From Actinomyces sp. ph3 (GTDB lineage: Bacteria > Actinomycetota > Actinomycetes > Actinomycetales > Actinomycetaceae): 64,000 nucleotides of DNA. Shown here in pieces: positions 25,608-35,125 of the stretch. The notes under the pieces are model-generated. The model did not search any database. It was not told the DNA's origin and saw only the letters and a list, made by a program, of their open reading frames with translations. The position numbers and the translations under genes were made by a program. The first letter of the stretch is position 1, and each line of letters begins with the position of its first letter. The DNA is taken from NCBI RefSeq assembly GCF_000308055.1, contig NZ_CAGY01000001.1, positions 62,001-126,000 on the forward strand. The letters run 5' to 3'.

Positions 25608-26497
25608 CGCTTGACAAGGCGCGTGTTCTGAATCCCGCGCCAAACCTCGGTGGCAAGAGATGCCGCAATCATGAGGCCCACGATGATAATGACCGAACCT
25701 GGGTATCCGCGTCCGTGTACCCAGAAATAAACGTAGGGTGCCATGAAGGTTGTCAATGCGACAATTGCACCGCTGTAACGTTCCAATGGCCTCGATGCTG
25801 TCAACATCGCGAGAATTCCCCAGGTGTAGGGGATTGCGGTCAGTACATCGATTCCCCACAAGACCACCACAGAGCCGTGGAATTGCGGGACAAAAACGAC
25901 TGGAAGTGCCCGAAGTGAGGAGTACACGAAGACTACTGCGTACACCCAGAAACGTGGGTCTTTGAGAATTCGTGTGATCAGGGAACGTTTAAAAACCTTT
26001 ACCCCCGCTGCCTCAATTTGATGGGCGAGGCTGTGTGGGGTTCGTGTTGCATTCATGCCTCCTAATGCCGCCCTGAAGCTTGCATCGGGGAGTAGCTGAT
26101 GAACAACGTTACTGACCCGTAGCCCGAAGACAGTCTGCGTCTCAGAGTGCTGCGCACCGACGTTGACGAAGAGGTCGAATAGCGGACCCGCGAGTTCCTT
26201 CAGTTGCTCAGTGTCAATAGGCCCAATCAACCAGATCAAAGCGCGGTGCTCTAAAGCATCACGTACTTCAGAGTAAAAATCATCGGTTGTTGACAGTGTC
26301 TGTGGTGTGAGTTCACGAACCTCACGCCGTCCCAATTCAGCAAGTCTGGAAACGCCGGCAGTGTGCGCGAGTTTTGTTGTATCAAAAGCACAGGCTTGGA
26401 CGACTGGCAGTTCAAAAGGTGCCTGAGTTGACCCGAAAAGGGTCTCCTTTAGGCGACGCAGTCGGGACACTTGGGCTGCACGATTTTGAACACTCAC
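25583..26497 (-). CDS. Hypothetical membrane protein with N-terminal soluble domain
   Basis: I do not recognise this 304-residue protein. Residues 1-180 are predicted soluble, with a basic N-terminus (SRLRRLKETLFG) and a region around FYSEVRDALEHRALIWLIGPI. Four membrane helices follow at about 183-203, 209-231, 242-261 and 267-285, then a basic tail. The layout suggests a cytoplasmic domain held at the membrane. It converges on the PC-synthase-like gene with a 25-nt overlap, and diverges from the riboswitch-controlled terC operon, sharing a 91-nt gap. No link to either neighbour can be shown. Confidence 0.75.
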   Translation of the reverse strand: MSVQNRAAQVSRLRRLKETLFGSTQAPFELPVVQACAFDTTKLAHTAGVSRLAELGRREVRELTPQTLSTTDDFYSEVRDALEHRALIWLIGPIDTEQLKELAGPLFDLFVNVGAQHSETQTVFGLRVSNVVHQLLPDASFRAALGGMNATRTPHSLAHQIEAAGVKVFKRSLITRILKDPRFWVYAVVFVYSSLRALPVVFVPQFHGSVVVLWGIDVLTAIPYTWGILAMLTASRPLERYSGAIVALTTFMAPYVYFWVHGRGYPGSVIIIVGLMIAASLATEVWRGIQNTRLVKRYSASRNS

Positions 26498-26588
26498 TCT
26501 GTTGAGTCTAAAGCACTTGCGTGTGAAGCTCTTAACGACTTGTGATCTGACAGAGAATGTGAGCGGAATCGTTTGTTACGCTAGTCGC

Positions 26589-26700
26589 GAGGGGAGTAAT
26601 CCCAAAAAGAGCACCATCGTCAACGCGGTATCTCCTAGATACCCGGTGTTGCTGCCCAATTTTGGGTGGGAAGAGACCTCAAGTCTCTGCCTGAAAGGTC
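26589..26700 (+). promoter_or_regulatory. yybP-ykoY (Mn2+-sensing) riboswitch controlling terC
   Basis: The leader has the hallmarks of this class: 5' GAGGGGAGTA (26589-26598), the internal ATCGTCAACGCGGT block, CCCGGTGTTGCTG, and 3' GAGACCTC (26673-26680), with P1 pairing GAGG (26589-26592) to CCTC (26677-26680). The aptamer ends at about 26680. Downstream, GACCT (26675-26679) can instead pair with AGGTC (26696-26700), which includes part of the terC ribosome-binding site AAAGG (26694-26698). Ligand-stabilised P1 would free the site, giving ON control by Mn2+, as described for E. coli alx. The class match is by eye. Confidence 0.85.
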
Positions 26701-26704
26701 ATTC

Positions 26705-27706
26705 GTGGACGTACATATCCTCGGCTGGATCGGCTTGGCCGTCGCTGTTATCGCCCTAATTTCCACTGACATCATTGGACACGTGCGTAAGCCCCATGCA
26801 CCTTCTATGAAAGAAGCAACAGCGTGGACATTGGGCTACGTTACTCTTGCGGTCATGTTTGGCCTAGCGATTTGGGCGATCTACGGGGCAACCTACGCCA
26901 TCCAGTTCTATAGCGGCTACATGATGGAGTGGTCACTTTCGCTGGACAACCTCTTCGTCTTCGTCATTATCATGGCGTCCTTCAAGGTGCCGAGGGAGTT
27001 TCAGCAGAAAGCACTTCTAGCTGGAATCATTCTTGCACTGATTTTTAGGGCATTTTTCATCATCGTCGGTGTCACCCTGGTCAATCGATTTACCTGGATG
27101 TTCTTCTTCTTCGGTGCATGGCTGCTGTGGACGGCATATTCACAGGCCCGCGAAGGCGCTTCCGGTGAAGAGGAAGAAGTTGGGGAAATTCAAGAGAATG
27201 CTTTTATCCGCTTCGTTCGACGCATTCTTCCTGTGACTGATGGATACATCGGAGACCGCTTCTTCTATCGCCATAATCGTCACACATCCATCACCCCCTT
27301 GTTCCTTGTCGTTCTGGCGCTTGGATCCGCGGATCTGATGTTTGCGCTCGACTCGATTCCTGCGATCCTTGGCCTCACTCAAGAGGAGTATTTGGTCTTT
27401 GCATGCAATGCTTTTGCATTGCTGGGGCTTCGACAGCTCTTCTTCCTTATCGATGCCCTTCTCGAAAAGCTTGTTTTCCTCAACTACGGACTTGCAGTGA
27501 TCTTGGGCTTCATTGGGGTGAAGCTGATTCTCCATGCACTCCACGAAAACTCATTGCCCTTCCTTAACGGTGGTGCACCCATTCATGGGATTCCGGAAAT
27601 CGGAATCCCGGTCTCACTTGCTGTCATTGCAGGGACACTCATCACGACAGTTCTTGCCTCGCTCATTTATTCGAAGCGCGATTCCTCGAGGAGTAACGGC
27701 CGATGA
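26705..27706 (+). CDS. TerC/Alx family membrane protein, probable Mn2+ exporter
   Basis: A 333-residue integral membrane protein with about nine helices. Family signatures include MEWSLSLDNLFVFVIIM and GSADLMFALDSIPAILGLTQ, whose acidic residues lie in the membrane and are thought to bind metal. I place the start at GTG 26705 (VDVHILGWIGLAVA), with AAAGG 6 nt upstream; a longer ORF beginning at 26666 lies inside the riboswitch aptamer and is not credible. The stop overlaps the start of the P-type ATPase (ATGA), so the two are co-translated. Alx and related TerC proteins export Mn2+; the riboswitch supports that role. Confidence 0.9.
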   Translation: MDVHILGWIGLAVAVIALISTDIIGHVRKPHAPSMKEATAWTLGYVTLAVMFGLAIWAIYGATYAIQFYSGYMMEWSLSLDNLFVFVIIMASFKVPREFQQKALLAGIILALIFRAFFIIVGVTLVNRFTWMFFFFGAWLLWTAYSQAREGASGEEEEVGEIQENAFIRFVRRILPVTDGYIGDRFFYRHNRHTSITPLFLVVLALGSADLMFALDSIPAILGLTQEEYLVFACNAFALLGLRQLFFLIDALLEKLVFLNYGLAVILGFIGVKLILHALHENSLPFLNGGAPIHGIPEIGIPVSLAVIAGTLITTVLASLIYSKRDSSRSNGR

Positions 27707-30114
27707 CCATTGCTGCACAAGCTCCTAACCCTGCTCAGGGACTTAGTGGATCCGAAGTAAAAATCCGCGAAGAACAAGGCAAGCTGAACATCACTAAGCT
27801 CCCTTCATCGCGATCGCTGGCATCGATTATCCGCGCAAATGTCTTAACGCTTTTTAATGCGATCTTGAGTATCGCAATGGTCATCGTGATCATCTTCGGG
27901 TCCTGGCAGGATGCTGTTTTCGGCGCGATCATGATCATCAACGCGGTTATTGGAATTTTTTCTGAGCTCCGTGCAAAGAAAACTTTGGATGATCTTGCAA
28001 TCGTTGACGCCCCACGGGCGAAGGTGCGACGCGATGGGCGTACCGAGCAGATCGACGTTCAACGCATTGTTCTTGACGATATTGTCGAGCTTTCACTCGG
28101 CGATCAAATCGCGGCTGACGGTGAGGTCCTAGAAGTTTCCGGTCTGGAAATCGACGAATCGATGCTGACTGGCGAATCTCGCCCGGTTCTTAAGCAGGTC
28201 GGCGATCGTGTCCTCGCTGGAACATCCGTCGTTTCCGGGTCTGGAGTAATGCATGTGCAAGCAGTAGGTTCGGACCTGTACGCGCAGGGTATTGCACGTC
28301 ATGCACGGACTTTCTCTCTTGCCACTTCGGAGATCCAACAGGGTATTAATAAGATTCTGCGTGTCATCTCGATCGCACTTCCTCCAATTATTCTTCTGAC
28401 GCTCTGGTCGCAAACACGGATTGCAGGAGGCGGCACTCCCTACGCGTGGCAACACGCATTGGTTCTTGCTGTTGCAAGTGTCGTCGGAATGATCCCGCAG
28501 GGATTGGTACTTCTCACCTCCATGAACTTCGCGATCGGTTCAGCAACTCTGGCGCGGAAAGGCGCTCTTGTCCAGGAGCTCCCTGCAGTTGAAGTCTTGG
28601 CTCGTGTTGATGCACTGTGCCTAGATAAAACCGGTACGCTCACAACCGGTGGGATTCGATTGCGCTCTTTGGAGATCCTTGATCGACAGCGAGAAGACGA
28701 GCTTTTCCGTGCGCTGTGGATGCTCAACGACGATGAGACAAATGCAACCGCGCGGGCGGTCAAAGACTATTTGCTCGATAGGGGAGAGCTTCCTCAAGTA
28801 GATACTGAAGCTTCGCGGACTATTCCCTTCTCCTCTGAACGTAAATGGGCAGCGTGGGTCACGCAAAGTGCATCAATTGTTATGGGCGCCCCTGAGATGC
28901 TCATTGATCACGTTGAAAACCTCGAAAGTCTTCGAGCTGATATTCGTTCTTATGCCAGTGAGGGCTTGAGAGTATTAGTTGTCGTTCGCTATGACGAGGC
29001 CATTGAAGACCAGACCCTTCCGGCAAATCCCTCTCCTCTCGCCCTCTTGGTTTTGGAAGAAGACTTGCGCGATGATGCAACCGAAACCCTCGCTTACTTC
29101 CGCCGCCAGGGTGTTCGTGTACGCATCATTTCGGGTGATAGTCCAACTACGGTTGCTGCGCTAGCCGCACAGGTCGGATTGCGTTCACCTAATGGTGACG
29201 CTCCTCATGCATTTGATGCTCGGGATCTCCCCGAGGACCCAACGTCTGCTGAGTTCCTCTCTATCGTTGAGGCAACAGATGTTTTTGGACGTGTTACACC
29301 CGAACAGAAACGTGCGTTGGTTAAGGCCCTGCAAACTCAGAAGCACTGTGTTGCCATGACGGGTGATGGTGTCAATGACGCTCTCGCACTTAAAGATGCT
29401 GATCTAGGCATCGCGATGGGGAATGGCGCAGCAGCAACTAAGGCTGTTTCACAGTTGGTTTTGGTTGATCAAAAGTTTTCGGTGCTTCCCAGTGTCTTGG
29501 CCGAGGGACGTCGCATCATGGCCAATATGGAACGTGTGTCATCGCTTTTCTTGGCAAAGACGACCTACGCGACACTATTCGTCATTCTTAGTGCAATTTT
29601 CGCGTGGCGTTATCCCTTCTTGCCGCGGCATTTTACGTATGTTGACACTCTGACTATTGGTGTTCCCGCGTTCTTCATTGCCTTAGGCCCCAACAATCGG
29701 CGTTATGTCCCAGGTTTCTTGTCGCGAACTTTGTCGCTGGCAATTCCGAGCGGCATCGTCCTGGGAGTTGCGGCTCTTGCTGTTTATTCTTCGGTCGGCA
29801 ACGGCACGGTACTCGGTTCTACCGCTGCCGCAATGACGGTTCTGATTGCAGGATTGTGGCTTTTGTCGATCACAGCGAGGCCGCTGGTACCGTGGCGCGT
29901 AGCCTTGATCTGCGCTATGGCTGTAGCCGGGGTTTTAGGTGTTCTCCTTCCCTTTGCGCGAGCCTTCTTTGCCTTCCAATGGCCCCCGGCCCCGCTGTGG
30001 CTGGCGATTATCGGATCAGGACTTGCTGCCGGCCTCGTGATCGAGGCATTCTCGCGGGTGCTCTACATGGGTAAGCTTCGCGAAGCTGAGTCCGAAGGAC
30101 ATTCCATAGACTAA
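27703..30114 (+). CDS. Cation-transporting P-type ATPase (Mn2+/Ca2+ efflux candidate)
   Basis: An 803-residue P-type ATPase. Actuator motif TGES at 156-159, membrane metal-site motif GMIPQGLVLL (PQGL at 265-268), phosphorylation Asp308 in DKTGTLT, and the hinge GDGVNDALALKDADLGIAMG near 553-572. There is no heavy-metal CPx motif and no N-terminal metal-binding domain. It resembles the CtpE/pneumococcal MgtA-like group of Ca2+/Mn2+ pumps. Its start overlaps the terC stop, putting it under the same Mn2+ riboswitch. The pneumococcal pump is likewise riboswitch-controlled, which supports metal export here. Substrate is inferred. Confidence 0.88.
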   Translation: MTIAAQAPNPAQGLSGSEVKIREEQGKLNITKLPSSRSLASIIRANVLTLFNAILSIAMVIVIIFGSWQDAVFGAIMIINAVIGIFSELRAKKTLDDLAIVDAPRAKVRRDGRTEQIDVQRIVLDDIVELSLGDQIAADGEVLEVSGLEIDESMLTGESRPVLKQVGDRVLAGTSVVSGSGVMHVQAVGSDLYAQGIARHARTFSLATSEIQQGINKILRVISIALPPIILLTLWSQTRIAGGGTPYAWQHALVLAVASVVGMIPQGLVLLTSMNFAIGSATLARKGALVQELPAVEVLARVDALCLDKTGTLTTGGIRLRSLEILDRQREDELFRALWMLNDDETNATARAVKDYLLDRGELPQVDTEASRTIPFSSERKWAAWVTQSASIVMGAPEMLIDHVENLESLRADIRSYASEGLRVLVVVRYDEAIEDQTLPANPSPLALLVLEEDLRDDATETLAYFRRQGVRVRIISGDSPTTVAALAAQVGLRSPNGDAPHAFDARDLPEDPTSAEFLSIVEATDVFGRVTPEQKRALVKALQTQKHCVAMTGDGVNDALALKDADLGIAMGNGAAATKAVSQLVLVDQKFSVLPSVLAEGRRIMANMERVSSLFLAKTTYATLFVILSAIFAWRYPFLPRHFTYVDTLTIGVPAFFIALGPNNRRYVPGFLSRTLSLAIPSGIVLGVAALAVYSSVGNGTVLGSTAAAMTVLIAGLWLLSITARPLVPWRVALICAMAVAGVLGVLLPFARAFFAFQWPPAPLWLAIIGSGLAAGLVIEAFSRVLYMGKLREAESEGHSID

Positions 30115-30132
30115 ACGTGAAGCAAAGCGTAA

Positions 30133-30148
30133 AAGAACACATGTTCGA
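30133..30148 (+). promoter_or_regulatory. SOS box (LexA site) of uvrA
   Basis: AAGAAC-ACAT-GTTCGA matches the Gram-positive/actinobacterial LexA consensus CGAACN4GTTCG in its GAAC-N4-GTTCG core. It lies about 34-49 nt upstream of the predicted transcription start of uvrA. Confidence 0.7.
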
Positions 30149-30169
30149 CCAAAGCAATGCGTCAACACG

Positions 30170-30175
30170 TAAACT
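30170..30175 (+). promoter_or_regulatory. -10 box of uvrA (leaderless-type)
   Basis: TAAACT ends 6 nt before the uvrA GTG (30182). Transcription probably starts at the G of the start codon. Confidence 0.5.
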
Positions 30176-30181
30176 AGTGGA

Positions 30182-33046
30182 GTGCATGATCAGTTAATTG
30201 TCCGTGGTGCCCGCGAGCATAATCTCAAGGGTGTTGACCTTGATCTTCCCCGTGACTCGATGATTGTTTTCACCGGTCTATCGGGATCGGGAAAATCTTC
30301 TCTTGCATTTGACACGATTTTTGCTGAAGGGCAAAGACGATACGTTGAATCGCTGTCCTCATATGCGCGTCAGTTTTTGGGACAGATGGATAAGCCTGAT
30401 GTTGATTTTATCGAGGGACTCTCTCCAGCAGTCTCAATCGACCAGAAATCTACCTCGCGTAATCCGCGTTCGACAGTCGGTACGATTACCGAAATCCATG
30501 ACTATTTGCGCCTCTTATTTGCGCGCGCGGGGGTAGCCCACTGTCCAGAATGTGGAGCTCGTATCCAAGCTCAGACTCCCCAACAGATTGTTGATCGTGT
30601 TCGCTCTCTTCCTGAAGGAACCCGCTTCCAGGTTCTTTCGCCTGTTGTGCGAGGGCGCAAGGGCGAATATCAGGATCTTCTCGAGGAACTCAAGGCATCT
30701 GGCTATGTGCGAGCAATCGTCGACGGGCAATTGCTTCGACTTGAGGATGTCCCGCCGCTGGAAAAGAAGCTCAAGCACACGATCGAAGTTGTTGTCGACC
30801 GTCTTGTCGTACGTGAGGGCGTCCGTCAACGATTGACCGACTCCGTTGAAACAGCACTTCGTCTTTCGGACGGCTTGGTGATCATCGACTGCATTGATTT
30901 GGATGAGTCAGATCCTGATCGTCGACGCAAATACTCTGAAAAGCGTTCGTGCCCCAACGACCATCCCTTGACATTGGATGAAATCGAACCGCGAACTTTC
31001 TCCTTTAACGCACCCTACGGCGCGTGTCCTGAGTGCTCGGGCTTGGGCTCCAAACTCGAAGTCGATCCCGAACTTGTTGTGCCAGATGAGGAACTCTCGC
31101 TCAATCAAGGCGCAGTGATTGTTTGGAACTCGAATTTTAAGTATCACCGCCACCTTTTGGAAGCCCTGTCAAAAGAGCTTGGTTTTTCTATGGAGACCCC
31201 GTGGAAAGATCTTCCCAAGAAGGTTAAGGATGCAATCCTCAACGGTCGAAACTACGAAATAAAAGTTAAATTCCGTAACCGTTGGGGTCGCGAACGTTCG
31301 TATACGACTGGTTTCGAGGGCGCACTCACCTATATCCAGCGTAAAAAAGAAGAGACTGAATCGCAGCTGGTCGTTGATCGTATGGATTCGTACATGCGTG
31401 AAGTCCCCTGTAGCGCATGCCAAGGAGCCAGATTACGTCCTGAGGTTTTGGCGGTAACCATTGGTGATCTGTCAATCGCACAGCTTTCGGATTTGTCGAT
31501 TCGCGATGCGAAAGACTTTCTCGACAGCGTTACTTTGGAAGAACGTTCATCTGTCATTGCTGCTCCGATTCTGACAGAAATTCAAGCTCGATTGAAGTTC
31601 TTGGTCGATGTAGGCCTGTCATATCTGACGCTCTCTCGCGGGGCTGCAACCCTTTCTGGTGGTGAGGCTCAACGAATTCGTTTGGCAACCCAAATTGGTT
31701 CCGGCCTTGTAGGGGTTTTGTACGTCCTCGATGAGCCCTCAATTGGTCTTCACCAACGTGACAACCGCAAGCTGATTGCGACCTTGGAACACCTACGCAA
31801 CCTCGGAAATACCCTGATCGTTGTCGAACACGATGAAGAAACCATTGAGGCTGCTGACTGGATCGTTGATGTGGGCCCGGGGGCCGGTGAAAACGGTGGC
31901 TGGATCGTTCACAGTGGAACTCTTGAAGAGCTGAAAGAGAATAAACGCTCGTTGACGGGGCAATATCTCAGTGGAAAGCGTTCGATTGTTATCCCTCAAT
32001 CCCGCCGGGAGCGTGATCCCAAGCGCCAGATTACGGTGAAGGGTGCACGCGAGAACAATCTCAAAGACGTCACAGTGTCCTTCCCGCTCTCGACTTTCAC
32101 TGCGGTGACAGGCGTATCGGGCTCGGGTAAATCTACCCTGATCAATCAAATTCTTTATCGATCCTTAGCCAGCCGTTTGAACGGTGCCCGCCTTGTCCCG
32201 GGACGCCATCGTTCCGTCGTAGGAACTGAGGGGCTCGATAAGGTCGTGCATGTTGACCAATCGCCGATCGGCCGCACACCGCGGTCTAATCCGGCTACCT
32301 ACACAGGGGTCTGGGATCAAATCCGTAAGCTTTTTGCTGAAGTTCCTGAGGCGAAACTTCGTGGCTATGGTCCTGGGCGTTTCTCCTTCAATGTGAAGGG
32401 GGGAAGGTGCGAGTCCTGTAAGGGTGATGGAACCCTCAAGATCGAGATGAACTTCCTTCCGGACGTTTACGTCCCCTGCGAGGTTTGCCATGGTGCACGC
32501 TACAACCGTGAGACATTGGAGATCCTCTACAAAGGTAAGAGTGTCGCAGATGTCCTCAATATGCCTATTGCCGAGGCCGCTGAGTTCTTTGCCCCAATCT
32601 CGCGTATTGCCCGTCACCTGAACACCTTGGTTGAAGTTGGCTTGGGCTACGTGCGACTTGGTCAGGCTGCCACAACTCTGTCCGGTGGAGAGGCACAACG
32701 CGTCAAGCTCGCATCGGAGCTGCAACGTCGCTCAACGGGCCGGACGGTGTATGTCCTAGACGAACCAACTACGGGTCTGCACACCGAAGATATTCGGAAA
32801 CTATTACTAGTTCTTCAGAGCCTGGTCGATAAGGGCAATACGGTGATCGTCATCGAGCACAATCTTGACGTGATCAAGAGTGCCGACTGGGTCATTGACA
32901 TGGGTCCCGAGGGAGGTAGCGGTGGCGGTACCGTCGTTGCAGAAGGAACCCCTGAGGAAGTTGCCAAGGTTCATGAATCATTCACTGGTCAGTTCCTTGC
33001 GGAGATTTTCGAGGCCTCAGAACAGCACGGAGCGAAGTCGAAGTAG
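30182..33046 (+). CDS. uvrA: Excinuclease ABC subunit A
   Basis: A 954-residue damage-recognition ATPase of nucleotide excision repair. It has two ABC modules: Walker [11 protein letters not shown] near residue 34 and [10 protein letters not shown] near 646, with signature motifs [12 protein letters not shown] and [12 protein letters not shown]. Zinc-finger cysteines are seen in [16 protein letters not shown]...CSACQGARL and [11 protein letters not shown]...CEVCHGARY. The N-terminus [22 protein letters not shown] is standard, supporting GTG 30182. An SOS box upstream suggests LexA control. A very long hairpin follows the gene. Confidence 0.98.
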   Translation: MHDQLIVRGAREHNLKGVDLDLPRDSMIVFTGLSGSGKSSLAFDTIFAEGQRRYVESLSSYARQFLGQMDKPDVDFIEGLSPAVSIDQKSTSRNPRSTVGTITEIHDYLRLLFARAGVAHCPECGARIQAQTPQQIVDRVRSLPEGTRFQVLSPVVRGRKGEYQDLLEELKASGYVRAIVDGQLLRLEDVPPLEKKLKHTIEVVVDRLVVREGVRQRLTDSVETALRLSDGLVIIDCIDLDESDPDRRRKYSEKRSCPNDHPLTLDEIEPRTFSFNAPYGACPECSGLGSKLEVDPELVVPDEELSLNQGAVIVWNSNFKYHRHLLEALSKELGFSMETPWKDLPKKVKDAILNGRNYEIKVKFRNRWGRERSYTTGFEGALTYIQRKKEETESQLVVDRMDSYMREVPCSACQGARLRPEVLAVTIGDLSIAQLSDLSIRDAKDFLDSVTLEERSSVIAAPILTEIQARLKFLVDVGLSYLTLSRGAATLSGGEAQRIRLATQIGSGLVGVLYVLDEPSIGLHQRDNRKLIATLEHLRNLGNTLIVVEHDEETIEAADWIVDVGPGAGENGGWIVHSGTLEELKENKRSLTGQYLSGKRSIVIPQSRRERDPKRQITVKGARENNLKDVTVSFPLSTFTAVTGVSGSGKSTLINQILYRSLASRLNGARLVPGRHRSVVGTEGLDKVVHVDQSPIGRTPRSNPATYTGVWDQIRKLFAEVPEAKLRGYGPGRFSFNVKGGRCESCKGDGTLKIEMNFLPDVYVPCEVCHGARYNRETLEILYKGKSVADVLNMPIAEAAEFFAPISRIARHLNTLVEVGLGYVRLGQAATTLSGGEAQRVKLASELQRRSTGRTVYVLDEPTTGLHTEDIRKLLLVLQSLVDKGNTVIVIEHNLDVIKSADWVIDMGPEGGSGGGTVVAEGTPEEVAKVHESFTGQFLAEIFEASEQHGAKSK

Positions 33047-33077
33047 CAGGAAGGCCGACTTGCGCCGGAAAGCTGAG

Positions 33078-33131
33078 TTGTAAAGAGTTGTGTGGGCTTC
33101 CCGAAAGGGGAGCCCACACAACTCTTTACAA
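33078..33131. terminator. Long bidirectional hairpin between uvrA and the acyl-CoA synthetase
   Basis: A 25-bp stem with a single T-G wobble (33078-33102 with 33107-33131) and a GAAA tetraloop lies between two convergent genes. It is longer than most terminators and probably stops transcription from both sides. Confidence 0.8.
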
Positions 33132-33178
33132 GCAGTGTTCTCGCTTCAGAAAATCATACGCAATGATCTTGGCAAGGC

Positions 33179-35092
33179 TCACTGAGCTTCGGGGGTTGTT
33201 CCCGATTCATAAAGTGCTTCGACTTCATCCGCGAAATCAGCAAGAACCCGACGTCGTTTGAGCTTCAGTGATGGCGTCATATATCCGTTCTCAACCGTAA
33301 AGGCTGCGTTCACGATACGGTAGCGGCGGATCGATTCTGCTCGAGAGACTTGCTTATTAGCCCGCGCAATCGCGCGTTCTAGAGATTCACGCACCGCAGG
33401 TAGCTCTGCAGCCTGAGCAGCATCTACGACGGGTTGCCCGTGGGCGCGAAGCCATTCAGGAAGCATTTCTGTGTCGAGTGAAATTAGCGCTCCGATATAC
33501 GGGCGATTGTCACCAACAACGATGATATTGGCAATCAACGGATGGGTTGAGAGGGCATCTTCCAAAATTTCTGGAGAGACATTCTTCCCACCTGCAGTGA
33601 CAATGAGCTCCTTTTTGCGGCCAGTGATACGGATGTGGCCTCGATCATCAATTGAGGCCAGATCCCCGGTCTTAAACCAGCCATCAACGAAGGCCTCAGC
33701 GGTGGCCTCGGGAAGGTTATGGTAACCGCGGGAAACTGAAATTCCGCGGACTAAAAGTTCCCCGTCGCTGGCCAGTTTTGCCTGGTTACCGGGCCAAACA
33801 AAGCCAACGCTATCCGGCGGGAAATCCTGGGGGATCTCGACGCTGATGGGACCGGTCGTCTCGGAGAGCCCGTATCCCTGGAGCAGGGTCAGTCCGAGGC
33901 CTCGGTAGAAGTTTGCGAGGTCGAGGGCGAGGGGAGCGCCTCCAGAGATGATCGTGTGAAGGTTCGGCCCAAGAATCGCCTTGACCTTTGAGAGAACCAA
34001 TGCGTCAGCAACACGTCCGCGAATCTTTAAGAGAGTGGAGGGGCCGGGAGAAGGAATTGCCGAGGCGTCGGGCACGGGCGTGGTGTCTGGTAGGGGACCA
34101 GCAACTAAGGACTCGGGAAGAGGAGTATCCACATAGGCACGAGACTGCGAAAGTGCGCGCGCTTGCTTTGCTGCCCAAGAGAACATTCGTCCCTTGAAAC
34201 CGCCACCGGCCTTGGCTGATGCCGCGTTATAGACCTTCTCCAAGACGCGCGGGACAACCAGAAGCATTGAAGGCTTGAAGGTCGCAATATCATCAACCAG
34301 GTTGCGCGTATCTGGTGAAAAGGCTACGACTCCCTGTCCCGAGAGCAAGCAGTACATCACGAAGCGTGCGAGTACGTGAGCCACGGGCAGGAACAGCAGT
34401 GAACGAGAGCGCGGATCATTGATCAGAAGAGGAAGGAAATCGTAAGCCTGAAGCATGGGGCTGATGAAGTTCCCATGTGTCAGAACAACGCCTTTAGGGA
34501 CCCCAGTGGTTCCGGAGGTGTAAATGATGGTGGCTTCATCCTCAAGCTTGACGGCCTCGGTCCGCAGGCGCACTTCTTCAATTGGAACATTGAGCCCGGC
34601 TTGGGCAAGATCGCGCTGAGCTCCCTTATCAAGCGAGAGGAGATGACGAACTGAATCTGTCTTTACTGACTGAACAAGTTCGGCCTGCTGAGTCGTCGCG
34701 GTAATGACGATGCGGATATCTGCGTCCTTGAGGATGTGCTCAATTTGGACGGCAGAATCGGTTTCGTAGATCGGGACAGTGATCGCACCGCAGGACAGGG
34801 CAGCGACGTCGATGAGAGCCCACTCGTACGATGTCGGCGCCAAAATCGCCAGGTGCTCACCTGCTTCAAGTCCCAGCGCGATGAGGCCACGAGCAATCGA
34901 ATCAACATCCGAAAGGAACTGATCAATGGTAACCGGGCGCCAAGTACCCACAGGCGAACGACGCTCAATTGCAACCTGACCAGGGTGCTCTTGAGCACGC
35001 AGGCGAAGCATTGACGGCAAATTCATCTCGGGGCTCGCCTCGCGAGTTGCAATCGCTTCCCAAGAGCCATCTGCAAGCCTGCGTACTGTCAT
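33179..35092 (-). CDS. Long-chain fatty acid--CoA ligase (FadD15-like), copy 1
   Basis: A 637-residue AMP-forming acyl-CoA synthetase. The AMP-binding signature is YTSGTTGVPK at 191-200. Further motifs are GLTLLQGYGLSETTGPISVE, WFKTGDLASIDDRGHIRITGRKKELIV and GKNVSPEILED. The FadD15-like long form fits the length. About 35 residues near 315-350 form a Pro/Ala/Ser-rich insertion (TPLPESLVAGPLPDTTPVPD) missing from the neighbouring copy. AAAGGGA precedes the ATG. It lies 33 nt downstream of its paralogue on the same strand and is probably co-transcribed with it. Confidence 0.92.
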   Translation of the reverse strand: MTVRRLADGSWEAIATREASPEMNLPSMLRLRAQEHPGQVAIERRSPVGTWRPVTIDQFLSDVDSIARGLIALGLEAGEHLAILAPTSYEWALIDVAALSCGAITVPIYETDSAVQIEHILKDADIRIVITATTQQAELVQSVKTDSVRHLLSLDKGAQRDLAQAGLNVPIEEVRLRTEAVKLEDEATIIYTSGTTGVPKGVVLTHGNFISPMLQAYDFLPLLINDPRSRSLLFLPVAHVLARFVMYCLLSGQGVVAFSPDTRNLVDDIATFKPSMLLVVPRVLEKVYNAASAKAGGGFKGRMFSWAAKQARALSQSRAYVDTPLPESLVAGPLPDTTPVPDASAIPSPGPSTLLKIRGRVADALVLSKVKAILGPNLHTIISGGAPLALDLANFYRGLGLTLLQGYGLSETTGPISVEIPQDFPPDSVGFVWPGNQAKLASDGELLVRGISVSRGYHNLPEATAEAFVDGWFKTGDLASIDDRGHIRITGRKKELIVTAGGKNVSPEILEDALSTHPLIANIIVVGDNRPYIGALISLDTEMLPEWLRAHGQPVVDAAQAAELPAVRESLERAIARANKQVSRAESIRRYRIVNAAFTVENGYMTPSLKLKRRRVLADFADEVEALYESGTTPEAQ

Positions 35093-35125
35093 GAGTATCC
35101 CTTTCAGTTGTATTGAGTTCAGCGA

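Noticed and set aside
26666-26704. Upstream extension of terC
   Set aside because: These 13 codons lie inside the riboswitch aptamer and before the ribosome site of GTG 26705.
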